From: Arcanobacterium haemolyticum
Lineage (GTDB): Bacteria > Actinomycetota > Actinomycetes > Actinomycetales > Actinomycetaceae
DNA: 64,000 bases
Direction: 5' to 3'
Assembly: GCA_021532125.1 (NCBI GenBank)
Contig: JADYUX010000002.1
Coordinates: forward strand, 248,001 to 312,000
In this document: positions 1 to 7,242 of the stretch, one piece after another
Layout of the letters: each line of letters opens with the position of its first letter
Position numbering within the stretch: the stretch's first letter is position 1
Translations under genes and position numbers: made by a program
The notes under the pieces: model-generated
Seen by the model: only the letters and a program-made list of their open reading frames with translations
The model's database searches: none
Told to the model about the DNA's origin: nothing

Positions 1-1518
1 GCAAATAAAATTCCAAATCTTATTTACATGCTCGTTGTTGGCGGCCTTGTGAATGCAGTGCTCGTCCCAGCGATTGTCAAAGCAACAAAACAATCTGACG
101 ACGATGGACAGGCATTTATAAATAAGCTCCTGACGTTAGCGATAACTTTCCTGGGTGCGATAACGCTTGTGCTCACTGTTGCCTCGCCCTGGATCGTTAA
201 GCTTTTTGCTGCGACGATGCAGGAGGATTGGTACAAAATTACGGTAGCTTTTGCCTACTGGTGTTTACCGCAGATCTTTTTTTACGGGATGTACACAATC
301 ATCGGCCAGGTTCTCAATGCGAAAGAGAATTTCGGCCCGTACATGTGGGCACCGGCGCTCAATAATGTCGTCGCGGTTGCAGGTTTGCTCGTTATTCTCG
401 CAATTTTTGGCCCTATCAATGCCGATGTTGCAACGGACCCGACGGCCTGGGCAGGGTCCAGGGTAGCGCTCTTAGGCGGGTTCTCGACTCTGGGCATCAT
501 TATGCAGGCGCTCATCCTGCTGTGGCCGCTCAAGCGCTTGGGAATTCATTTCCGTTTCGATTTTAAGTGGCGCGGATCAGGTTTAGGTGACGCTGGACGT
601 GCGTCGTGGTGGATGCTTCTCATGATGCTCTCCGGCATGATCCCGACAATGGTTCAATCAAATGTTGCCGCTTCCGCGACGGCTCGGGCAGAAGCCGGGG
701 GCTTGGTTCTGAACACCGTCGCAGGAAACTATGCCTATACGACGGCCTACACGATCTATTCGTTACCTACGTCGCTCATTGTTGTTTCGATCGCTACGGC
801 CATGTTTACGCGTATGTCCCGAGCCGCGGTTGAAAAGAATTTCGACAACATGCGCCGAGACACGTCAAAGACCCTCCGAACGGTGTCGTCGCTGATGTTC
901 CTCTCATCAGTTGGTCTTATCGTCTTAGCTGTCCCGGTTTCTCGGCTGCTTGCTACCACTATTTCCTCCGAGGAAGTCCTTACGCTTTCACGTGTAGTTG
1001 TAGCGCTGTCGCTCGGCCTCGTTGGCATTGGTGCCGTAAATATCCTCGATCGCGTGTACTATGCATTCGAAGATACGAGGGGAGCGTTTCTTATCAATCT
1101 GACATTCCAAGTGCTTGGCATTATAGGGTTCTTACTTTCGTCGTTGCTGCCTCCGCAATGGGTTGTTGTTGGGATCGGTGTAACAATGTCGGTGACGAAT
1201 ATACTTTCTGCTTTCGTTATGCTTGCCCGAGTTCGTCGTCGACTAGGAAGAATTGATGGCAAGCGTCTAGCAACATCGCACCTCAAGCTTCTATGCATCA
1301 GCATTATTTCTGGAATGGTAGGTGCTGCTGTTCTCCGAGTACTCAATGGTCTACACCCTGAAGCAAACCTCCTCGGAGCTTTCGTCGTTCTGGCTGCAGG
1401 TGGGCTGGCGATCATTCTCGTTTACGTTGGCCTAATGGCACTATTCAGAATGGAAGAACTACGGCTATTCGCTAGTCCGGTTCGTGGAATGCTCCGGAAA
1501 ATTGGAATTGGAAAGTGA
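1..1518 (+). CDS. murJ: Lipid II flippase MurJ (5' end outside window)
   Basis: A reading frame open from base 1 encodes 505 visible residues of a polytopic membrane protein of the MurJ/MviN family, which moves lipid-linked peptidoglycan precursor across the cytoplasmic membrane. The first visible residues (ANKIPN) match the conserved ANxLPN stretch after the first transmembrane helix, so only about 30-40 N-terminal residues are missing. The rest is a series of hydrophobic helices with short basic loops and no extra C-terminal domain; it stops soon after the last helix (basic tail RGMLRKIGIGK). The next gene begins 2 bases after this stop, and its ribosome binding site lies inside the end of murJ, so the two are probably cotranscribed. 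The family call is firm; the upstream context is not visible. Confidence 0.93.
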   Translation, partial: ANKIPNLIYMLVVGGLVNAVLVPAIVKATKQSDDDGQAFINKLLTLAITFLGAITLVLTVASPWIVKLFAATMQEDWYKITVAFAYWCLPQIFFYGMYTIIGQVLNAKENFGPYMWAPALNNVVAVAGLLVILAIFGPINADVATDPTAWAGSRVALLGGFSTLGIIMQALILLWPLKRLGIHFRFDFKWRGSGLGDAGRASWWMLLMMLSGMIPTMVQSNVAASATARAEAGGLVLNTVAGNYAYTTAYTIYSLPTSLIVVSIATAMFTRMSRAAVEKNFDNMRRDTSKTLRTVSSLMFLSSVGLIVLAVPVSRLLATTISSEEVLTLSRVVVALSLGLVGIGAVNILDRVYYAFEDTRGAFLINLTFQVLGIIGFLLSSLLPPQWVVVGIGVTMSVTNILSAFVMLARVRRRLGRIDGKRLATSHLKLLCISIISGMVGAAVLRVLNGLHPEANLLGAFVVLAAGGLAIILVYVGLMALFRMEELRLFASPVRGMLRKIGIGK

Positions 1519-1520
1519 TC

Positions 1521-2753
1521 ATGACGAAAATCCTCCCAGTCATAGTTGGCTTTGACACAGCTGATTATGCGTTTGCCCGCATCTTCCACGAAAACTGTGG
1601 AGTAGATTCAGTAGTTATCTCAGAAATCGAGCGTGGATCGATCAATAACTCGTCTATTTTGACGAAGCATATTGTCCCCAAAGGAACTATCGTCGATGAT
1701 GCGAAGCTTCTCGGAGTACTCGATGATGTCGCTCAGGCGCATCCATCACGACGTCCGATACTGCTCTTGAATTCGGATGAAGGCGTGGAATTTGCTGCCC
1801 GGTACCGTGAGCGTCTTGAGCCTCGATGGTTTCTACCCTATGCCAGTACAGAATCCGTAGCGACGGCAAATTCCAAGGACGCATTTGCACGTGTGTGTGA
1901 GGAACTCGGCTTACTCGTCCCGAGGCGACATGTACTTGACCTCACCGCTCCTCAGGAGTGGGAAACTGCCCTAGAAGAGCTCTCTTTCCCGATCATTGCA
2001 AAACCGCTCGTCGGATCGCAGCTCGATATCTATTGGCGGCGCGGCTTACGGAAAGTCATAGAGCTTACGACGAAGGATTCAGCGATGGAGTTTTTCACTT
2101 CGCTGGCATCCAATGGCGTTGATATTGAGCTTATGCTCCAGGACCTTATTCCGGGTGACGACACGACGCAATGGGTCGTCAACGGCTATATTGACGGCCG
2201 TGGTGAAGTAACTGCCGCAGCAACGGGACGGGTATTGCTCGGACTGCACCAGCCTCGTTACCTTGGAAACGCCGCAATGATCCTCGTCATGAAAAATCAC
2301 GAGCTCATTGATAGCGCGATCCAGGTCGTCAAACGAGTCGGTTTACGAGGATTCTTCTCACTCGACGTCAAAATCGATCCACGGGACGGGGAGCCTCGTT
2401 GGCTCGACCTTAACCCAAGAATTGGCAGGAGCCATTATTACCTGAAAGTCGGCGGAATTGATCTCGCTCAAGCAATGATTAACGACATGGAGGGTCGCGA
2501 AGGGGAGTACCAAACGAATACCACCGAAGGTATCTATACGGTCATCCCGTCGTGTTTTATTTCTCGACGTTATGTGCGGGATCGTGAGCTATATATTCGT
2601 GCTCACCAGGCAATGAAGAAGAGAATTATCCACCCCCTCCAATACCCGGCGGATAGAAATATTAAACGCACTTTCTACCGAATTGAGAGCGAGGTTAATC
2701 AGGCCCGCCAGATGCTCAAGTGGTATCCGCGTCCGACAGAAAGTGGATTCTAG
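1521..2753 (+). CDS. ATP-grasp carboxylate-amine ligase, D-aspartate-ligase-like
   Basis: A 410-residue ATP-grasp protein. The motif QDLIPGDD near residue 205 and the metal/ATP-binding end motif DLNPRIGRS near residue 295 match, as I remember it, the arrangement in Enterococcus faecium D-aspartate ligase (Aslfm), which attaches D-Asp to the stem-peptide lysine of a peptidoglycan precursor. ATP-grasp enzymes join a carboxylate to an amine through an acyl phosphate. GGAAAG sits 5 bases before ATG 1521, so this start is preferred to GTG 1515, which would overlap the murJ stop. The neighbours murJ and a convergent FemX-type gene support a role in the interpeptide bridge. Whether D-Asp, D-Glu or another acid is added cannot be read from sequence. 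Confidence 0.75.
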   Translation: MTKILPVIVGFDTADYAFARIFHENCGVDSVVISEIERGSINNSSILTKHIVPKGTIVDDAKLLGVLDDVAQAHPSRRPILLLNSDEGVEFAARYRERLEPRWFLPYASTESVATANSKDAFARVCEELGLLVPRRHVLDLTAPQEWETALEELSFPIIAKPLVGSQLDIYWRRGLRKVIELTTKDSAMEFFTSLASNGVDIELMLQDLIPGDDTTQWVVNGYIDGRGEVTAAATGRVLLGLHQPRYLGNAAMILVMKNHELIDSAIQVVKRVGLRGFFSLDVKIDPRDGEPRWLDLNPRIGRSHYYLKVGGIDLAQAMINDMEGREGEYQTNTTEGIYTVIPSCFISRRYVRDRELYIRAHQAMKKRIIHPLQYPADRNIKRTFYRIESEVNQARQMLKWYPRPTESGF

Positions 2754-2786
2754 TTGGGTGAGAGCCGAAAACGTCTCTCACCCAAC
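2753..2786. terminator. Bidirectional hairpin terminator between ligase gene and femX
   Basis: A perfect 12-bp inverted repeat (GTTGGGTGAGAG and its complement) with a 10-base loop lies between the two convergent stop codons. There is no strong T-run, but its position suits a shared terminator. Confidence 0.6.
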
Positions 2787-2812
2787 CAGTTAAGAAGCTC
2801 CTACCTACCTTG

Positions 2813-4054
2813 CTATTGGAGGGCGTTTGTCACTTTCGCGAGGAAGGGGCGCACTGGAATGACGTATGTTCCGACGAATTCTTCGACCTTGCCATTAAGG
2901 CTGCGCTTGAATCGAAGCACTGGGAAGTCTGGCGCCGTCTCGTCGAAAATCCCTGAAATCCCGAAAGTGTTATACGTGTCGAGGTTGTGATCGCAAGCCC
3001 ACTTAAACATGGCACGCTCAACGGGATAGTCGCGCCCAAATTCGACGAAGCGCTTATCCATGCCACCGAGAAGGAGGAGAAGTTCGTTCCCAACGACGAA
3101 GCTTAACGCGGCATTAAATGGAATATCGTCGCCGTGTTCGTCGAGGACTTCCTCGGCTCGCTTGCGTTGGTCGGCAAGCCCGTCGAAACGTTGAGTAATC
3201 TGGTTCATTTCGCGTTGACGAGCTTTAGTATCTGGGCGTTTCTCTAGTTCCTCGAGGCGTACTTTCATATTGGCAACCTCGTCGTCGATTTGTTTCATGT
3301 ATCGGCGAGGAGAGAAGTATGCCACCGACAAAAAGGCGCGATCGGGGCCGAGATGCTCCATGAGGCCCTCGTAGATGCGCCGTGAGGTAGTTGAAATTCC
3401 GGCCATTGACGTCCGCTCCTGGGTGGACTCATGGAGCGAATCAAATACCTCAAATTGATGTGGCTCTAAGAAACGTACTTCTACGCCATAGCGACCCTCA
3501 TTGTGGAATCTGCGGCGCAGACTCTTCGACAATGTTGACGTTGCTTCTTCGAAGCTCTTGCCGGAGATGTCCTTGGTGTAGATATAGCGAATTTGGATAT
3601 CTGCCTGGTCGTAGAACTCTTTGGTCAGTCGGCTCGCCCCGAACGAGCGAAGCTGGGCATCTGCCGAACTCGCGATTGGGTTATCGGCAACTTTGGTGAT
3701 GTCGTCATAGAAGGCACGCGCCAGGAGAGGATTAAACCGAAGAGCGACGACGCCTTGTTGACTATGGAGATGGGATATCAACCCGTTGAAGAAACAGTTG
3801 ATGACTGCAGAATTGGTCCAGTCAAGTGTAGGGCCGTAGACGATGTGGGCACGGCTGAATAGCTTTTTCCAGGGCTGATAAGTGACGATCGCGGCGGCAA
3901 TAACATTGCCAGCGTCGATGACACCAACAAACTCAGATTTCATCCCGTTTTCTTGGCGCACCTGCGCATACTCCGGAAGTTGCGGAATAAATATACGCGG
4001 AGCAGTGGCAGCGAAGTGCGCGTACTGATCGGCATTGAGAATTGAGAATTGCAT
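2813..4054 (-). CDS. FemABX-type peptidoglycan bridge aminoacyltransferase
   Basis: A 413-residue protein of the FemA/FemX/MurM family. These enzymes transfer an L-amino acid from aminoacyl-tRNA to the side-chain amine of the stem-peptide diamino acid on lipid II. Two GNAT-like halves are separated, roughly at residues 255-300, by a charged helical segment (EVANMKVRLEELEKR onward) that matches the coiled-coil arm of FemA-class proteins. The start at MQFSILNADQ is chosen because the 45 residues upstream in the same frame are proline/serine-rich and unlike the family. It converges on the ATP-grasp ligase gene and lies close to murJ, giving a plausible bridge-building module. The amino acid added is not predictable. 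Confidence 0.88.
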   Translation of the reverse strand: MQFSILNADQYAHFAATAPRIFIPQLPEYAQVRQENGMKSEFVGVIDAGNVIAAAIVTYQPWKKLFSRAHIVYGPTLDWTNSAVINCFFNGLISHLHSQQGVVALRFNPLLARAFYDDITKVADNPIASSADAQLRSFGASRLTKEFYDQADIQIRYIYTKDISGKSFEEATSTLSKSLRRRFHNEGRYGVEVRFLEPHQFEVFDSLHESTQERTSMAGISTTSRRIYEGLMEHLGPDRAFLSVAYFSPRRYMKQIDDEVANMKVRLEELEKRPDTKARQREMNQITQRFDGLADQRKRAEEVLDEHGDDIPFNAALSFVVGNELLLLLGGMDKRFVEFGRDYPVERAMFKWACDHNLDTYNTFGISGIFDETAPDFPVLRFKRSLNGKVEEFVGTYVIPVRPFLAKVTNALQ

Positions 4055-4420
4055 GGCTCTAACGGTAGCAGGCTGAGGTGAACACGGGGAGATGTTGGAA
4101 CCTCGGCAGAATTTGAGGTGTCCTGAGAATGGTGGCCTGCCTGCAGAAGAGGAAGCATTGTTATCAGGTGGACGATGCACGGTGTTCACGGATGATCCGC
4201 ATAGCTAAAAGCTACCGTCGAGCGGCATGGGTACTTCACACTCAGTTGTCGAGACGACTGTCATCGGGAAGAAAGAATAAGGGCACGGCCCGGGCATTTC
4301 GGGAATTTCAGGAAGGTGCATATTGCCCGGCTGAACTCCAATTTTGATGATGTGACGTTTGCTACGGCGCGACGATTTGCGTGACCCCGGGGGAACGTTC
4401 TAAAGTTTTATCCGTCGCGA
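4055..4420. other. Intergenic region between femX and tRNA-Asn
   Basis: This 366-base stretch should contain the femX promoter (leftward) and the tRNA-Asn promoter (rightward). I see no convincing gene, no strong Shine-Dalgarno-preceded frame and no large repeat. Confidence 0.5.
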
Positions 4421-4780
<360 letters not shown>

Positions 4781-4818
4781 GCATGAAGATTAGCGCGAAA
4801 CGTGCTTATATGTCTCGT

Positions 4819-5043
4819 ATGAAAACTACTTCCGACGAAGTTCAGGAAGCCGTGACATCCTACATGGTCGCACAACGGTTATCTCAGCGGGGTCTTGCAA
4901 AGCTGCTCGGATGGCATCCTCGAACGCTCAACGCGCGTTTAACTGGCACACGTCGTTGGTCTATTGATGATCTTTCGTCGCTACAGAAAGCGGGCGTGCT
5001 TTCCGTAGAAATCACGCCCGCTGTTGGTGATGTGTCGTGTTAG
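4819..5043 (+). CDS. Small HTH protein divergent from the XRE repressor
   Basis: A 74-residue protein beginning MKTTSDEVQE with a helix-turn-helix near residues 17-45 (SQRGLAKLLGWHPRTLNARL). The ATG at 4819 lies 7 bases after TTATAT (4806-4811) preceded by TG, so the message may be leaderless. In-frame ATGs at 4783 and 4810 are alternatives without Shine-Dalgarno support. The 3' end contains a perfect 9-bp inverted repeat (4990-4998 with 5013-5021) that could end transcription near the convergent gene. It is likely the Cro or excisionase-like partner of the divergent regulator; specific function unknown. Confidence 0.55.
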   Translation: MKTTSDEVQEAVTSYMVAQRLSQRGLAKLLGWHPRTLNARLTGTRRWSIDDLSSLQKAGVLSVEITPAVGDVSC

Positions 5044-5453
5044 ACAATTGCTTCGAAGCCCCATTCAGGCCACTTCTCAGAAATTTTGGCTTCACGCTCG
5101 GCTGGCGAGTATCGCACAGCGTACGCCTTGGTGGTGGCCATCTCGCCACGACCGTAAATTCTAAGCCGCTTGATCGCATCCGATCTTCTGTACTGTGGCA
5201 CCTCACCTATCTGGTGCCCCTTCAAACGGGCAATGACAGCATGCCCGCCAGGTATATCGGTGCTCGTGATATGCAACAGCGACACATCGACTTCGGCAAA
5301 CGTCCCGTAAAAGTCAGCAGGCATCCCCGACTGCTTAAACATCTTCTTCAAACGACGCTTCGGAGCAAAGTACAGCGGCGTGCGCACAGCGCTTTCAACT
5401 TCATCCATGCGAGGCAGCTTCATTGCCTCGCGCAGTTTCCCAAAAATTCCCAT
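5040..5453 (-). CDS. Hypothetical protein of the tRNA-Asn element
   Basis: I do not recognise this 137-residue product (MGIFGKLREAMKLP at the N-terminus). It is basic in the middle (APKRRLKKMFK) with a mixed alpha/beta C-terminal half and no obvious membrane segment or catalytic motif. The stop overlaps the last 4 bases of the convergent HTH gene. The frame extends upstream to a GTG at 5510, but that extension overlaps a palindrome at 5505-5531, so the ATG at 5453 is preferred. It belongs to the inserted segment and may be accessory cargo or part of the element's control. Confidence 0.5.
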   Translation of the reverse strand: MGIFGKLREAMKLPRMDEVESAVRTPLYFAPKRRLKKMFKQSGMPADFYGTFAEVDVSLLHITSTDIPGGHAVIARLKGHQIGEVPQYRRSDAIKRLRIYGRGEMATTKAYAVRYSPAEREAKISEKWPEWGFEAIV

Positions 5454-5504
5454 ATCCGAATTCTCGCACCGATTAAGGACGTGCCGCATGTGGACAATGA
5501 CTGA

Positions 5505-5531
5505 ACCCACGCCGACTGCGCAGGCGTGGGT
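5505..5531. promoter_or_regulatory. Perfect inverted repeat upstream of the orphan gene
   Basis: ACCCACGCC and GGCGTGGGT are separated by 9 bases, about 50 bases upstream of the leftward gene at 5453. It may be an operator or leader hairpin; no T-run supports termination. Confidence 0.35.
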
Positions 5532-5634
5532 ATTGATGCACGCGCAGGTATCGTAAATACTCGTAAATCACGGCATACCAGCTTAGGAGCGTTAATAAAA
5601 GCTGCCGCGCAGCTCGTCTACCGGCGTATAGGCG

Positions 5635-5673
5635 TAATCGGACGGTTACTGGTTCGAGTCCAGTCGCGGGAGC
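5635..5673 (+). repeat. Displaced tRNA-Asn 3' end (attachment-site copy)
   Basis: 39 bases match tRNA-Asn positions 4455-4493 at all but four sites. The four differences are two complementary pairs in the T-stem: GTTGG/CCAAC in the intact gene against ACTGG/CCAGT here. This copy therefore still folds as a T-arm, and it keeps a terminator immediately downstream. It is best read as the original end of the tRNA gene, pushed away when an element carrying its own version inserted. Confidence 0.8.
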
Positions 5674-5678
5674 AAGGT

Positions 5679-5705
5679 GCCCCGGCTTTCAAAGCCGGGG
5701 CTTTT
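5679..5705 (+). terminator. Intrinsic terminator following the displaced tRNA end
   Basis: An 11-bp perfect stem (GCCCCGGCTTT with its complement) around a single C, then CTTTTC. It probably served the tRNA before the element inserted. Confidence 0.8.
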
Positions 5706-5933
5706 CATTTCTTCGTGTTCCTCGGTGTGCTGTCCTGCACCGATCTGGCTTTCAGCAATGGCATGACGCCCTCTACAACTTGACGGCGACGTTGGATTCG
5801 TCGCCAGTACGACGTTCCAACAACACTTAGAGATGCAAGTAAATAAGCCAAAAAGTGTGCAGAAGTCACCAGTTTCGAGTTGGGGGGCGTGGTGTCCTCG
5901 CTCCGCCTTCGAGTTGCGGGTTAGTCTCGGTGG

Positions 5934-7241
5934 GTGCACTGGTTATTGAATCTCTCGTTAATGAGCTTGGGCGTGCAGCTTGCCTCGGTTGCTCTGGTGG
6001 CTTGTGGCGGTTTCGCTATGGTCATTCAATCGCGGCGGGCGAGTAGGAGCCGCGCGGCGATTGTTGTCTGGACGTTCATTGGAGGCGCCATCTTCACCCT
6101 CGCGACATTCCTCCTCGGCAATGTTTTCCACATTTTTGGAGAATTTACTCTTGCCCGGTGGATGATCGTGTGGGTCGGCTTGGGAGGTGCTGGCATCTTC
6201 TCGGCCTTTACTTTTCTTCGGCGGATGGGGAGTGGACGCAGGTGGTGGAACTATGTCACCGCGTTCTTCATGGTGTTGTTCTCGCTGCTGATGGGCGCGC
6301 TTGGCGTCAATCGGGAGATCGGGTATTTCGTCGACATTAATCAGGCTCTGGCAATGGCGACGAAGACGAATCTTCCGGAGATTCCCACGTTGGATACGTC
6401 GCGTGCACGGTCAGTCGATCTCACGACATGGCAGGGCACGGCGGATCAGCCTGAGAGCGGGATGTTGGTTCAGGCTACTGTTCCCGGGACGGCGTCGGGT
6501 TTCCGGGCTCGGCCTGCGATTGTTTATCTTCCGCCCGCTGCGTTGGTCGCTGACCCTGCGCGGCTACCGTTGCTCGTAGCTATAGGTGGCCAGCCGGGTT
6601 CTCCTCAGGATGTCTTTTCGTCCGGTGATCTTCAGAGGATTCTTGAGGATTATCAGAAGGCGCACAACGGTGTCGCGCCGATCGTCGTCGCCCCAGATTT
6701 GCTTGGCTCCCCTCAAAACAATCCCATGTGCCTTGATTCGGATCTTGGAAATACGAAGACGTACATGATGACCGATGTCATGGGGTGGATTCATGAGAAT
6801 CTTCCCGTCTTGGCTGGTTCTGCGAACACGGCCCTCATGGGTTTCTCGTTTGGGGGAACATGCGTGCTCCAGTTCGGATTTGAGTTCCCGGAGTTGGCAG
6901 ACACAATTGTTCCGATCTCCGCCCAGCTTGAGCCGACTATCGGATCTAAAACGGTGGAGCGGGCATTTCACGGCGACGAAGATGCGTATCGTGCGATCAC
7001 GCCACTTGAACTATTGAAGTCCCATGGCCCCTACTCGCATCTTTCTGCGGCATTCTATGTGGGTGAGGACGATGAGAAATACACGGCGTATTCCAGAACG
7101 CTTGAGGAGGCTGCGCGGCATCAGGGGGTTCAGACGAGCCTTACGCTCTCGCCGCACACGGGCCATAACTGGAAGACGGCGAAATTTGCGATCAGTGATT
7201 CTTTTCCCTTTATCATCACGCAGTTAGGTTTGGCATCCTGA
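5934..7241 (+). CDS. Membrane-anchored alpha/beta-hydrolase (esterase family)
   Basis: A 435-residue protein with about four N-terminal transmembrane helices (residues 1-115) followed by an alpha/beta-hydrolase of the putative-esterase type. The nucleophile elbow GFSFGG, an acidic loop VGEDDEKY and the histidine in TGHNW give a complete likely triad. The frame starts at GTG 5934, with ATG 5961 as alternative. The next gene, 1 base downstream, is an aminoacyl-lipid-synthase-like protein. Alpha/beta-hydrolases beside such synthases (AhyD of enterococci, VirJ/AcvB of rhizobia) remove the amino acid from aminoacyl-phosphatidylglycerol. By analogy this enzyme may recycle the lipid product; that role is inferred. 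Confidence 0.75.
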   Translation: MHWLLNLSLMSLGVQLASVALVACGGFAMVIQSRRASRSRAAIVVWTFIGGAIFTLATFLLGNVFHIFGEFTLARWMIVWVGLGGAGIFSAFTFLRRMGSGRRWWNYVTAFFMVLFSLLMGALGVNREIGYFVDINQALAMATKTNLPEIPTLDTSRARSVDLTTWQGTADQPESGMLVQATVPGTASGFRARPAIVYLPPAALVADPARLPLLVAIGGQPGSPQDVFSSGDLQRILEDYQKAHNGVAPIVVAPDLLGSPQNNPMCLDSDLGNTKTYMMTDVMGWIHENLPVLAGSANTALMGFSFGGTCVLQFGFEFPELADTIVPISAQLEPTIGSKTVERAFHGDEDAYRAITPLELLKSHGPYSHLSAAFYVGEDDEKYTAYSRTLEEAARHQGVQTSLTLSPHTGHNWKTAKFAISDSFPFIITQLGLAS

Positions 7242-7242
7242 A

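Noticed and set aside
5601-5673. A second complete tRNA-Asn gene
   Set aside because: Only the 3' part from 5635 matches. The upstream bases resemble a tRNA 5' end weakly (GCGCAGCTC) but do not form anticodon or acceptor stems.
5646-5939. A minus-strand frame ending in the displaced tRNA-Asn copy
   Set aside because: Its C-terminal residues come from reading the tRNA fragment backwards, and the rest has no recognisable features or ribosome site.
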